A stretch of DNA of 18,917 bases from Spirochaetia bacterium (GCA_021736545.1 JAIPFS010000005.1:1-18917), one strand, 5' to 3'; positions 6,650-14,127 are shown, counted from the first letter of the stretch. A program made the numbers and translations. The notes: generated by a model not told the origin, from the sequence alone.

Positions 6650-8029
6650 ATGCCGATATTTGTTAACCGTTCCCTCAACCTCAAAAAAATCAAACTCATC
6701 GGATTTGATATGGACTACACCCTTGTACCCTACGAAACTGAAGCTTTCGAAGAGCTGACCTATACTCTGGCAAAAGAACGGCTCATCGAAGTTCTATCGT
6801 ACCCCAAGGAGCTGAATCAGTACTCCTTCGATTTCAACAGGGCTATCGTCGGCCTGGTGATAGACAAGCGCAACGGCTACCTTCTCCAGCTGAGCAGGTA
6901 CAATAAAGTAAAAATTTCCTACTACGGCCTGGAGCGGGTACCCTACCGAGAGCAGAACCGCGTCTATCAGAACATGGCCATTGAACTCCGGGATCCTGAT
7001 TTCCAAAGTCTTGATACAGCTTTCGCCATCTCCTACGGCGTCCTTTTTTCCCAAGCGGTGGAACTGAAAAAGCAGGGATACTCCCTTCCTTCATATCAGA
7101 AGCTGGAAAAGGATATCCATGAGGCAATCGATATGGTGCATCGTGACGGCTCGCTCAAATCGGAGATCAAGAAGAACTTTAAAAAATATGTAATTCTGGA
7201 TCCCAGGACAGCCCAGGTTCTTGAGAGATACAAGGATTACGGCAAGAAGCTGATGATTATCACCAACTCTGATTTCTCCTATACCCAAGCCCTGCTGAAT
7301 TATGCCATTGATCCGTTTCTGAAGAAACATAAGAGCTGGAAGGATGTATTTGACATGGTCATCACTTTTGCGGACAAACCGAAATTTTTCGAACATCCCG
7401 CCCGCTTCCTGAAAATAGACCCAGCCACCGGGCTCATGTCAAATCATGAGGGACCTGTGACATCAGGAATATACCAAGGGGGAAATTCAAAAAAACTTCA
7501 GCATGACATGCGTCTTCAGGGAAGTGAAATCCTTTACATCGGGGATCACATCTACGGTGACGTAGTATCCATCAAAAAGCTCTGCAACTGGCGAACAGCT
7601 CTGGTTCTGGGAGACTTGGAACGCGAGATGGACGGAATCAGACGCTCAAAAGAGGTGCAGCAGGAGATCGATCGGCTCATGCATGAAAAAGACATTCTGG
7701 AACGGGAACTGAATCAGATCGATATACAGAAATATGAAGGGAAAAAGGTAAAGCATCAAGTGATAGATGAACTGTTTCAGAGAATCGACAGCCTCAACAC
7801 GCGAATATCTTCCCTCCTGGATGACTACATGCAGTTCTTCAACCCGTACTGGGGAGAAATCCTCCGAGCCGGTGCCGAGGAGAGCCGCTATGCGGAACAG
7901 ATAGAGAAGTACGCCTGCATCTACATGACCCGAGTCTCAGACCTTTATGAATATTCACCGCGGACCTATTTCCGCCCGATCAAACGCATCATGCCCCACG
8001 AACTTGCGGTGATGGGAAAGAATTCATAA
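6650..8029 (+). CDS. HAD-IG family 5'-nucleotidase
   Basis: This is a HAD-superfamily phosphohydrolase related to eukaryotic cytosolic purine 5'-nucleotidase II. It is expected to remove the 5' phosphate from nucleoside monophosphates such as IMP or GMP. The HAD motifs are in order over 459 residues: I, FDMDYTLV (19-26) with nucleophile Asp20 and acid Asp22; II, TNS (205-207); III, Lys243 in FADKPKFF; IV, GDHIYGD (298-304). The opening FVNRSLNLKKIKLIGFDMDYTL is the family's characteristic N-terminus. A long charged helical region (about 332-385) and a YSPRTYFRP tail complete the usual length. The start is set by AGGAGAAG about ten bases upstream. It stands alone between a divergent reductase and a convergent flippase, and an inverted-repeat element lies in its 5' region. 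Confidence 0.92.
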   Translation: MPIFVNRSLNLKKIKLIGFDMDYTLVPYETEAFEELTYTLAKERLIEVLSYPKELNQYSFDFNRAIVGLVIDKRNGYLLQLSRYNKVKISYYGLERVPYREQNRVYQNMAIELRDPDFQSLDTAFAISYGVLFSQAVELKKQGYSLPSYQKLEKDIHEAIDMVHRDGSLKSEIKKNFKKYVILDPRTAQVLERYKDYGKKLMIITNSDFSYTQALLNYAIDPFLKKHKSWKDVFDMVITFADKPKFFEHPARFLKIDPATGLMSNHEGPVTSGIYQGGNSKKLQHDMRLQGSEILYIGDHIYGDVVSIKKLCNWRTALVLGDLEREMDGIRRSKEVQQEIDRLMHEKDILERELNQIDIQKYEGKKVKHQVIDELFQRIDSLNTRISSLLDDYMQFFNPYWGEILRAGAEESRYAEQIEKYACIYMTRVSDLYEYSPRTYFRPIKRIMPHELAVMGKNS

Positions 8030-8087
8030 TTCCGATCATTTTTAAAATTGAGATCCAGCGGGTTTTGTGATTCTGATAACTGACGAA

Positions 8088-8144
8088 TCAGAACAGTTAG
8101 TCAGAACAGCCAGGTATACATCCACTCAGATCAGAACAGCCAGG
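8088..8144. repeat. Repeated echoes of the flippase gene 3' end
   Basis: The last 14 bases of the flippase gene, TCAGAACAGCCAGG on the plus strand including the stop (8131-8144), recur perfectly at 8101-8114 and as a nine-base copy at 8088-8096. Both copies are downstream of the gene in its direction of transcription. Confidence 0.85.
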
Positions 8145-9681
8145 AAAGCTTTTTTACCAGTCTCGGCGGAAGCTGCTCCCGGAGCTGCACTTTTTCTTCC
8201 TTCCGGATATACAGCATCCACCCGAGAACCAGATAGAGCAGCCCTGTCCCGATACCCACTGCCGCCAGTACCATAATATTCCAGGACTCCAAAGCGATAA
8301 ATCGCGAAGCCGCATAGAGGATCGCAGCCGTGGGGACTACAGGATAGAGAATCGCGAGATATACCTGTTTGATGAATTTCCAGACCTGCACTTCCGTATA
8401 GGCGGTCATCGCCGGGAGGTAGACAAATAGGCCGAATAGAACGTTCGGAATCAGCGTTCCCAAAGCTACGCCGACCGCCCCGTATTTTCGAACCAGCGCA
8501 ATGCTGATGCCTAAGTTCAGGAGACTCTCCACCGCCGTAGCAATAGAAATCAAGCGATGGCGCCCGCCCATCTGCAGGATCTTCTTCGCGTTCTTCTCCA
8601 TCAGAATAGCAACAAACATGGACGTAAGCATCACATAACACGTCATGATGGTTTTAGGATTTGTATGATCCAGCCACACATAAAGGATCTGCGGCCCCAG
8701 CAGCATGAACTCAATATACATGATGGAACCGACAAAGATGCCGAAACGAAAACTGGCGAAGACGATATTATTGAGGCGTGCTTTTTCCCCTGAATAATGC
8801 AGGGAAGCTGCAATGGAGGAGATGCTGCCCGAAAACCCGGAAGATAGTATTCGCATGATATCCGGCAGTCGCGTTCCAATTTGATAAATGGCGATGGAAC
8901 TGGTTCCTACAAAGATTCCAAGCACGAGCCGGTCGGCATTATAGGTAATAAGCTCAGCTAAAGTAACAACATAAGCAAACAGGCTGAATTCTGATATCTC
9001 CTTGATGTTCCTCCAGGTAAAATGTTTCAACTGAATCCTGAATCTCGGTATTTTTTTCTTTACATACAGATACATGACGACTTGGACCAGAAAATTGAGT
9101 CCGTTGACAAAAACTGCCAGCTCAAGCAGGCTCCCCCCCAGCTGAAATATCAGCCAGATCCCAAAGATCCTGATGATAATTGAGCCCGATACAACGATAT
9201 TATCTATGTCATACCGTCGGATGCCTCCGACGATTTCTGAGAAGATCCCCATAGGGAAAACGAGGCCATTCCCCAGGGCAAATACGAAAAAGGCAGTCTT
9301 GTAGTAGCCGATCTGCTCCCTCGGTTCCAGGATAAAAATCCGATCCAGAATGGGGGTCAGCGCACCTGCTGCTCCTACGATCACCAGCATTGTGAGGAGA
9401 TAAAAGACAAAAACGGTTGAAACAATACGATTGAGTTTTTCATAATCCCCGGAAATGTGGACTTCGGCGGTATACTTCTGCACCGTTACGCCTACGCCGA
9501 AATCCAGAATAAGGGCATACATGAAAACATTCCAGAGCAGAGACCAGAAACCGTAAAAATCCGGGCCTAATCCTTTCAGCAGCATTCTTGTCACAAAAAT
9601 GGCGGAGACCATGTTGATAATTACGTAGAGGTAGTTTGATGCTATATTTTTGACAATTTGCTTTCCTAACGTGTTGTCCAC
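8131..9681 (-). CDS. Polysaccharide flippase (Wzx/RfbX-like, MOP superfamily)
   Basis: This integral inner-membrane protein of 516 residues has about 12-14 hydrophobic helices. It probably flips lipid-linked oligosaccharide units across the membrane for cell-surface polysaccharide assembly. The N-terminal ASNYLYVIINMVSAIFVTRML, with LGPDFYGFWSLLWNVF following, is the family's typical first two helices; a second family-like stretch is VTLAELITYNADRLVLGIFVG near 250-270. The start codon is GTG at 9681; GGAGG at 9688-9692 is six bases upstream. An overlapping ATG two bases further upstream is out of frame. No glycosyltransferase gene lies beside it, so its pathway is not shown by context. The stop-codon end is echoed downstream. 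Confidence 0.88.
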   Translation of the reverse strand: MDNTLGKQIVKNIASNYLYVIINMVSAIFVTRMLLKGLGPDFYGFWSLLWNVFMYALILDFGVGVTVQKYTAEVHISGDYEKLNRIVSTVFVFYLLTMLVIVGAAGALTPILDRIFILEPREQIGYYKTAFFVFALGNGLVFPMGIFSEIVGGIRRYDIDNIVVSGSIIIRIFGIWLIFQLGGSLLELAVFVNGLNFLVQVVMYLYVKKKIPRFRIQLKHFTWRNIKEISEFSLFAYVVTLAELITYNADRLVLGIFVGTSSIAIYQIGTRLPDIMRILSSGFSGSISSIAASLHYSGEKARLNNIVFASFRFGIFVGSIMYIEFMLLGPQILYVWLDHTNPKTIMTCYVMLTSMFVAILMEKNAKKILQMGGRHRLISIATAVESLLNLGISIALVRKYGAVGVALGTLIPNVLFGLFVYLPAMTAYTEVQVWKFIKQVYLAILYPVVPTAAILYAASRFIALESWNIMVLAAVGIGTGLLYLVLGWMLYIRKEEKVQLREQLPPRLVKKLSWLF

Positions 9682-9748
9682 ATTTCCCCTCCGGAGCTCT
9701 TATCCTTATGGTATCCTAAATACGATGAAATTACCACAGAAAGTTCAG

Positions 9749-9770
9749 CCTATCACTAAGCTTAATGCCA
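9749..9770 (-). repeat. Solitary inverted-repeat arm
   Basis: Read on the minus strand from 9770 it is TGGCATTAAGCTTAGTGATA, matching the arm consensus of the five paired elements. A partner about 158 bp away would fall inside the flippase gene and is absent. It lies 67 bases upstream of the flippase GTG start. Confidence 0.6.
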
Positions 9771-9857
9771 GCTATTAAAGCCCCCCAGCCCCCCGGAGCC
9801 CCAGCCCCCCGGAGCCTAGGAACCCTAGAGCCCCCAGAGAAATTCACCTTTACACCT

Positions 9858-9896
9858 TTACAGCTTTACAGCAATCTGCTCAGATTCCTGCTTCTT
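9858..9896 (-). pseudogene. 3'-end relic of a small thioredoxin gene
   Basis: On the minus strand the frame reads KKQESEQIAVKL then stop. The intact gene at 11861-12088 ends KPEQIAAKL then stop, and the flanking non-coding DNA also matches. The homology fades upstream, so only about a dozen codons survive. The repeated CCTTTACA after the stop (9847, 9855) suggests slippage in the decayed copy. Confidence 0.6.
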
Positions 9897-10020
9897 TTAT
9901 GCCATATCGATATCCATCTGGTTCAGAAGTTTCCCACAGGGTTCAGAATCGAAGAAAAGCTTATGTTTGAACCACTTTACCTCCCCACATCCACATTCAC
10001 TACCATTCACATCAATTCAT

Positions 10021-10092
10021 TTTCAGGGGATACTTGATGATCTGGAATTGATTGAGCGTTTTGAGGAACCGGGCAAAAAGCAAAAAAGCTAA
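10021..10092 (+). pseudogene. Possible transposase C-terminal relic
   Basis: The plus frame contains ILDDLELIERFEEPGKK and ends in a TAA at 10090. From memory this resembles the C-terminal tails of IS1634/IS4-type transposases. Upstream the frame is low-complexity and unlike a transposase, so at most a fragment remains. No IS ends are identified. The assignment is weak. Confidence 0.25.
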
Positions 10093-10213
10093 GAATAGGA
10101 GAAACAACTGGAAAACTGAAAATTCTCTAAACTGCCTTGGGAATTTCTATACCTGCCTGAACTTTGGTAAAATTTTTCGGGTATTCAGGATGCATCTCGT
10201 TCTTTTTTTCATC

Positions 10214-10924
10214 CTATTGCTTACTCAATCGTTTATTGCCTATAGTTATTTTTAGTGCGTCAAATTCACTTACAATATAGGTGAGCAATGCATAAAGAAA
10301 TACTGCAGCACCAAGCATTTCAAGAAATTCTTCACAAGTATACAAAATTGATGATAAGAGGATCTTATTATTTCCGGGTGTTACAGCTTGTTTACTACCA
10401 AGCATTTCAAAGCCAATTGCGCCGGAAACAAAGATGAAACCTGATAAAATAAATAAACCCATAATTTTTTTTGGCAGATTTAGTAAAAATTTTGAGTACA
10501 TTACAATAAAAATAATCAACGCAGCACCATAAGGTATTACCCACGCATAGTATAGAAAGCCTGAAGTTTCGAAAACGTTTCTAGTGCGGGGAGTTAACCT
10601 CTCATGAATCATTGCTATTTCATCAATCGATAAGAACAGAAAGAGTAAAGACAGCCCAAGCCAAGGAATATAAGAGGACTTAATTTTTTTATTACAAATT
10701 GCTGTGATATACAGCAAAGCACTGCAAACAATAAGCATAATTGATGAGAAAAGAGTCGGAATACTTTTTTCTTCGTTAAAATCAAATAAAGGAGTAAGAC
10801 CATAAATAGTATCTTGATCAAAATATAACTTTAACACTATTCCAATTGAATTTACGAACAGCAGCAGAAAAATAAGAGCAATGTGCATATTAAATATTTT
10901 TTTTGGAGATATTTCTAAGATCAT
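10214..10924 (-). CDS. Multipass membrane protein of unknown function
   Basis: The product has 236 residues with six predicted TM helices (about 12-34, 56-78, 86-103, 124-144, 153-175, 200-218). Acidic and histidine residues lie in or next to the helices: SIDEIAMIHE at 99-108 (Asp101, Glu102, His107, Glu108), GFEMLG at 171-176 and EEFLEMLG at 198-205. Repeated charged residues inside otherwise hydrophobic helices suggest a metal site or an ion path, but I recognise no named family. AT content is visibly higher than in neighbouring genes and the gene sits in a relic-rich segment, so acquisition by transfer is plausible. The start is supported by GAGAGG (10931-10936), six bases upstream of ATG. 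No operon partner is evident. Confidence 0.75.
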   Translation of the reverse strand: MILEISPKKIFNMHIALIFLLLFVNSIGIVLKLYFDQDTIYGLTPLFDFNEEKSIPTLFSSIMLIVCSALLYITAICNKKIKSSYIPWLGLSLLFLFLSIDEIAMIHERLTPRTRNVFETSGFLYYAWVIPYGAALIIFIVMYSKFLLNLPKKIMGLFILSGFIFVSGAIGFEMLGSKQAVTPGNNKILLSSILYTCEEFLEMLGAAVFLYALLTYIVSEFDALKITIGNKRLSKQ

Positions 10925-10967
10925 GTAACGCCTCTCATTTTTTTTCGTTTCAACCCAGCCGCTCAGG

Positions 10968-11201
10968 TTACTGTTCAGGCTGATTTTTCTTGTTGGATAT
11001 AATCAGATTGGAAATCACTTTCTCCATTTCATCTGGCTTGGCAGCAAGAAAAAGATATCAATACGGCATGACTGATGCTGTCGTTAATAATCCCTTCAAA
11101 ATACAGGCTTTACTTTTCAATATTACCTGCAGCGCTGCTGTTAGATGCTGATCCATCATCCCTTTCATTTCTGAGCAGAAAGCTTCCAGCCAACTTTTCA
11201 T
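10968..11201 (-). pseudogene. Decayed open frame with one internal stop
   Basis: Read on the minus strand, a protein-like frame runs from ATG at 11201 (MKSWLEAFCSEMKGMMDQHL...) and continues in the same frame past a TGA at 11060-11058 to ...AAKPDEMEKVISNLIISNK and a TAA at 10970-10968. The residue mix is like an alpha-helical protein, and AAGGAG precedes the ATG without a spacer. The internal stop and crowded relics around it suggest a dead gene. I do not recognise the family; it could also be chance. Confidence 0.3.
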
Positions 11202-11243
11202 CTCCTTAATTAGCAGAGATTCAGCCGAGGCTGAATTGTTCTG

Positions 11244-11285
11244 CTTTTGTGCCTACTCTGTTCACTTTTGTGCCTACTCTGTTCA
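11244..11285. repeat. Perfect 21-bp tandem duplication
   Basis: Two identical 21-bp units lie head to tail at 11244-11264 and 11265-11285, each CTTTTGTGCC then TACTCTGTTCA. The unit is a whole number of codons, and on the minus strand one frame reads NRVGTKV twice. No intact gene contains it. Confidence 0.95.
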
Positions 11286-11775
11286 AAAATCCTGAAATGG
11301 TCAATACTTTTTCAGACAACTAATTAAACACATTATGTTTTCCTGGATTTTTCCCAGATGTACAAATATTCTAAACTAGACTGTATGACTGAGTCCAGCT
11401 TGGAAGCTTTAAAAAACTGCAATTATACGAGAATTGCCAATCCCGATGTTCCCCCTGGCCGCTATCATCAATCATAATGGAGAGATCTCTAGAGATCATA
11501 GCCTAATACCTTCCCACTATAGAAAAGAAAGAACCCTTGGTTTCATACAACACCCTATATGCGTAAATATTTTATGTTCTCTGCAATCTGATCCCAAGCC
11601 AGTCAGCCTATATCTATGTCGGCTTGGACATCTGCAGGAAATCCTTAGAGAATCAGAAGATTTTAAGGAAGCCCCATCAGAGGTCCTTTTGAATGAGTTA
11701 TAAATGAATTTTCATCTCTCTGCCTTTTTGGAGCTTGAATAATGAAGGATAATCTACTCAGACTCTACTGGAAAC

Positions 11776-11893
11776 AGCCTATCACTAAGCTTTACCATCT
11801 AATAAATATCCCAGAGCCCCTAGAGCCCTAGAGCTCCGGGGCCCCCTGAGAAATAAACCTTTACAGTTTTGCTGCAATCTGCTCAGGTTTCAG
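11776..11893. repeat. Direct repeat copy B (arm, C-rich tract, thioredoxin 3' end)
   Basis: This block parallels 9746-9896. It starts with the same CAGCCTATCACTAAGCTT, runs through a C-rich tract (GAGCCCCTAGAGCCCTAGAG) and GAGAAATAAACCTTTACA, and ends inside the live thioredoxin gene. Two such copies in the same orientation bracket about 2 kb. Confidence 0.8.
11778..11798 (-). repeat. Solitary inverted-repeat arm
   Basis: CCTATCACTAAGCTTTACCA on the plus strand matches the right-arm consensus except that two bases are missing near the outer end. No left arm is found at the expected distance upstream. Confidence 0.5.
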
Positions 11894-12088
11894 CACCTTG
11901 CCGGTACTTACCACCTGCTCATCTATTACTAGTGCCGGTGTTGAAATAACATTATAGGACATGATATCATTCATTTCCGTAACTTTTTCGATGTCCGCCG
12001 CAGCTCCGGTACTTTTTAAGGCCTTCTCAACATTTTCGTACAGCTTTCTGCACTTTGGGCATCCGCCCCCGAGAATTTTAATAGTCAT
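11861..12088 (-). CDS. Small thioredoxin-family redox protein
   Basis: This is a 75-residue single-domain thioredoxin of the redox-active disulfide protein 2 type (TIGR00412-like). The active site is CPKC at 10-13, within MTIKILGGGCPKCRKLYENV. The cis-proline is Pro51 in VISTPALVID, and KPEQIAAKL closes the fold. Such mini-thioredoxins are commonly encoded next to permeases of the kind found at 12343-13362; here one could supply electrons to the arsenate reductase or service thiol ligands in the permease, which is inferred. The start at 12088 is chosen over an upstream in-frame codon at 12124 because AGGAG (12096-12100) is seven bases away and the fold begins there. An inverted-repeat element starts 28 bases upstream. 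Confidence 0.9.
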   Translation of the reverse strand: MTIKILGGGCPKCRKLYENVEKALKSTGAAADIEKVTEMNDIMSYNVISTPALVIDEQVVSTGKVLKPEQIAAKL

Positions 12089-12116
12089 ATACGCTCTCCT
12101 AGTGTCTTTTTTACGC

Positions 12117-12274
12117 TGGCACAAAACTTAGAGTTAAACTTAATCTTAATAAATCCAGCCCTCCCCAAGCAGAAATTTTTCCTGCATCGGCTGCTTACAG
12201 CCTGAAATACAAGTTAAACACAGCAGAGGACCTGAATTTTTCTGCTGGAAAATCCATCACCAAGTTTTGGGTCA
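12117..12274. mobile_element. MITE-like inverted-repeat element, copy 2 (158 bp)
   Basis: The left arm is TGGCACAAAACTTAGAGTTA at 12117. The right arm, read in reverse from 12274, is TGACCCAAAACTTGGTGATG. It lies between the permease stop and the thioredoxin ribosome binding site. Near its middle AGCCTGAAAT aligns at the same offset with AGCCTGGAAT of copy 3. There are no open frames. Confidence 0.65.
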
Positions 12275-12342
12275 GCATTTATGTTAATCAGACGATTTTT
12301 TAGCCTGAATCATACAAATCAACAAACTTCACCGCTAAGGCA

Positions 12343-13362
12343 TCAGAATAGTGCATTAAAAATCCAGCCGGCCGAAGTGAACATGACCAGAAGAAGAAAG
12401 AAAAAGAAAACCAGCAGCCGTGACTTCATAACCTGCTTCAAAAGAACAAATTCCGGAAAACTTGCTGCAACAGTACTCATCATCAGCGCAAGGGTCGTTC
12501 CCACAGGCAGCCCCTTCAGAAGCAGGCTCTCCGCCACCGGGATGATACCCGTCGCATTAGAGTACAAAGGAATCCCTAAAAGTACTGCGGCGGGCACTGA
12601 CCACCACTGACCATCACCCAGGGTATCAGTGATAAACTCTTCGGGAACGAACCCATGGAGCATGGCTCCGGCCCCTACCCCGATGAGGACCCACTTCCAA
12701 ATTCGACCGAAAATCGTACTAACTTCATCCTTTGCGAACAGGTGGCGCTCTTTCAAACTTAGATGGCGCGTTTTTTTACTGCCCGCCGCTTCGGCATCAT
12801 CAGTATTTGCATCCGTGTTTGCACCTTTTTGTTCTTCTTCGGACATACCCTTTGCCTGAAGGCCAAGATCGGTTAGATAGCGATCAGCCTTCAACGCATC
12901 TATGATTAAGCCGCCCAGTATTCCGGCGGACAGACCGGTTATGATGTAGACAAGGGTAAAATTTATGCCGAGCAGTCCGCCCAGCAGGGCGATGGCAACT
13001 TCGTTGATCATGGGAGATGTGATGAGAAAAGCCATGGTGATTCCCAGGGGGATGCCTGCTGAGGTGAAGCCCAGAAAGAGCGGGATGCTTGAACAGGAAC
13101 AGAACGGGGTAACTGCTCCGAAGAGAACGGCAATTACATAGCCCGCCGACCGGGACTTACCTTGGAGATAGGCCCTTACGCGTTCTGTATTCAGCCCTGC
13201 TCTCAGGACGGCAATGAGGTATATCATGACCACAACCAGGGCATATATTTTTGTCACATCTTCTATGAAGAAATGGAGACTTTCGGCTGCCCGGCTTCCT
13301 TTCTCCATGGAAAAGAGATCATATACGACTGCATCTGCAAGCAGGGTGAAGATTCTAAACAT
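12343..13362 (-). CDS. ArsP/SO_0444-type permease (DUF318, PF03773)
   Basis: This inner-membrane efflux permease of 339 residues is probably for arsenicals or a thiol-binding metal. The family hallmark TPFCSCSSIPLFLGF is at 85-99, with Cys88 and Cys90 in a membrane helix, followed by SPMINEVA (116-123) and a second-half counterpart, GIPLYSNATGIIPVAESLL (263-281). About eight helices are split by a hydrophilic loop (about 165-215) rich in Glu, Asp and Lys. Related ArsP proteins export trivalent organoarsenicals, and other members move copper or zinc. The start is at 13362, seven bases after AAGGG; a longer frame with TTG at 13398 would begin inside a repeat arm. It lies 125 bases downstream of arsC on the same strand. 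Confidence 0.85.
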   Translation of the reverse strand: MFRIFTLLADAVVYDLFSMEKGSRAAESLHFFIEDVTKIYALVVVMIYLIAVLRAGLNTERVRAYLQGKSRSAGYVIAVLFGAVTPFCSCSSIPLFLGFTSAGIPLGITMAFLITSPMINEVAIALLGGLLGINFTLVYIITGLSAGILGGLIIDALKADRYLTDLGLQAKGMSEEEQKGANTDANTDDAEAAGSKKTRHLSLKERHLFAKDEVSTIFGRIWKWVLIGVGAGAMLHGFVPEEFITDTLGDGQWWSVPAAVLLGIPLYSNATGIIPVAESLLLKGLPVGTTLALMMSTVAASFPEFVLLKQVMKSRLLVFFFFLLLVMFTSAGWIFNALF

Positions 13363-13390
13363 AGGGTTTCCCTTATTAGCTGGTATTAGC

Positions 13391-13412
13391 TGGCTCAAAG
13401 CTTAGTGAGAGG
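13391..13412 (-). repeat. Solitary inverted-repeat arm upstream of the permease
   Basis: TGGCTCAAAGCTTAGTGAGA on the plus strand at 13391 fits the left-arm consensus almost perfectly. A right arm would be expected near 13548, inside arsC, and is absent. In the permease direction the arm ends 28 bases before the start codon. Confidence 0.65.
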
Positions 13413-13487
13413 ATCAACAGTGATATAAAACCGCAAATCAATTATATAATCGTTTTTCTGATGTCCAAATTTCTGCAGGAAGTAAAA

Positions 13488-13919
13488 CTAAACAGAAGGA
13501 GACAGGTTGTCCGGCATCCCTGAAACAAAATCACGAATTTTGTCTCGAACCTCTCTATAGCAATTCAGTTTCTCCTCTTCGCCTTCTAGTTCGGCTGCCA
13601 TCCTCGGCGGGTCCTGAAATCCGACATGAACCACTTTTCCGCCGCCAGGGAAATAGGGGCAGTTTTCGTATGCGTCATCACAGACAGTCACAATATAATC
13701 AAACTTCTCCTTAAGGTACTCTGAGACATGTTGAGAGACTTGATGAGAAATATCGACTCCAGCTTCTTTCATTACTTTTACAGCATGGGGATTGAGCCCA
13801 TGCGTTTCTATACCTGCGGAATAGGCTTCTATCTCCTCTCCTTTCAGAGATCGCGTCCACCCTTCAGCCATCTGGCTGCGGCAGGAATTTCCTGTGCACA
13901 AGAACAATATTTTTAACAC
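13488..13919 (-). CDS. arsC: Thioredoxin-coupled arsenate reductase (LMW phosphatase fold)
   Basis: The enzyme reduces arsenate to arsenite in the cytosol, passing a disulfide to thioredoxin. At 143 residues it matches the low-molecular-weight phosphatase fold. The nucleophile loop is CTGNSCRSQMAEG (8-20) with Cys8 and Arg14. The redox pair Cys80 and Cys87 lies in VTVCDDAYENCPYFPGG, spaced as Cys82/Cys89 of Bacillus subtilis ArsC. The acid is Asp103 in FQDPPR. The three-cysteine set separates it from simple tyrosine phosphatases. The start codon is GTG at 13919, with AGGAG six bases upstream (13926-13930). It leads a minus-strand series arsC, permease, thioredoxin and is divergent from arsR. 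A small thioredoxin nearby fits its electron supply. Confidence 0.93.
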   Translation of the reverse strand: MLKILFLCTGNSCRSQMAEGWTRSLKGEEIEAYSAGIETHGLNPHAVKVMKEAGVDISHQVSQHVSEYLKEKFDYIVTVCDDAYENCPYFPGGGKVVHVGFQDPPRMAAELEGEEEKLNCYREVRDKIRDFVSGMPDNLSPSV

Positions 13920-14021
13920 CGTTCACTCCTTACATTACGCTGTTTGCAAAACTCACAAATCGGCAGAAAGCTCAACTTTTGTCGTTTTTCCAGCTGCTTG
14001 ACTCAGATAGAAATCTTTCTA

Positions 14022-14064
14022 TTGATTTTTTTTCTGCCTATAAGTAAGATAGTGATTAAATCAA
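14022..14064. promoter_or_regulatory. Overlapping divergent promoters for arsR and arsC
   Basis: Plus strand: TTGATT (14022-14027), 17 bases, TAAGAT (14045-14050). Minus strand: TTGATT (14064-14059), 16 bases, TATAGG (14042-14037). The two promoters overlap face to face, so one bound repressor could silence both. The boxes are visible; activity is inferred. Confidence 0.45.
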
Positions 14065-14093
14065 TATATTTCTATATATACCGAAATATAGAA
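14053..14093. promoter_or_regulatory. Two palindromes, candidate ArsR operators
   Basis: TGATTAAATCA (14053-14063) has perfect 5-bp arms around one base and covers the predicted arsR transcription start. TTCTATAT-N8-ATATAGAA (14070-14093) has perfect 8-bp arms. ArsR/SmtB proteins bind AT-rich imperfect palindromes in such positions. Confidence 0.45.
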
Positions 14094-14127
14094 TTAAAAA
14101 GAATAAATGTCAATGTTAAATATATAG

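Larger units (their letters stand above)
9746..9896. repeat. Direct repeat copy A (arm, C-rich tract, thioredoxin 3' end)
   Basis: This block reads CAGCCTATCACTAAGCTT, then CTATTAAA, a C-rich tract, GAGAAATTCACCTTTACA and GCAATCTGCTCAG. The same order recurs at 11776-11893 (CAGCCTATCACTAAGCTT, CTAATAAA, C-rich tract, GAGAAATAAACCTTTACA, GCAATCTGCTCAG). The homology is clear by eye over about 120-150 bases. Confidence 0.8.
9682..10213. other. Relic-rich intergenic region
   Basis: It contains the flippase leader, a solitary inverted-repeat arm, a C-rich tract with a 16-bp tandem duplication (units 9785-9800 and 9801-9816), a thioredoxin-gene 3' relic and a possible transposase C-terminal relic. 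Open frames at 9765-10037 and 10052-10255 have low-complexity translations and no ribosome binding site; I do not call them genes. Confidence 0.6.
10925..11860. other. 936-base gene-poor region
   Basis: It holds the leader of the membrane-protein gene, a decayed minus-strand frame (10968-11201), a 21-bp tandem duplication (11244-11285), a solitary inverted-repeat arm (11778-11798) and a C-rich tract (about 11809-11850). An 89-codon plus frame at 11434-11703 has no ribosome binding site and no recognisable motif, and I do not call it a gene. Confidence 0.6.

Noticed and set aside
9600..9770. A sixth full element pairing the solitary arm at 9749 with TGGC at 9600
   Set aside because: The 9600 sequence is flippase coding DNA and matches only the first four bases of the arm.
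11058..11060. In-frame TGA read as selenocysteine or tryptophan
   Set aside because: No recognisable selenocysteine insertion hairpin and no sign of a UGA-recoding genetic code in the intact genes of the window.
11434..11703. 89-residue open frame
   Set aside because: It has no ribosome binding site, no recognisable motif and lies in a relic-rich intergenic region.
12089..12124. Longer start for the thioredoxin gene
   Set aside because: The extra 12 residues are not part of the fold and AGGAG fits the start at 12088.
13363..13398. Longer start for the permease (TTG at 13398)
   Set aside because: It begins inside a dispersed repeat arm; AAGGG fits the ATG at 13362.
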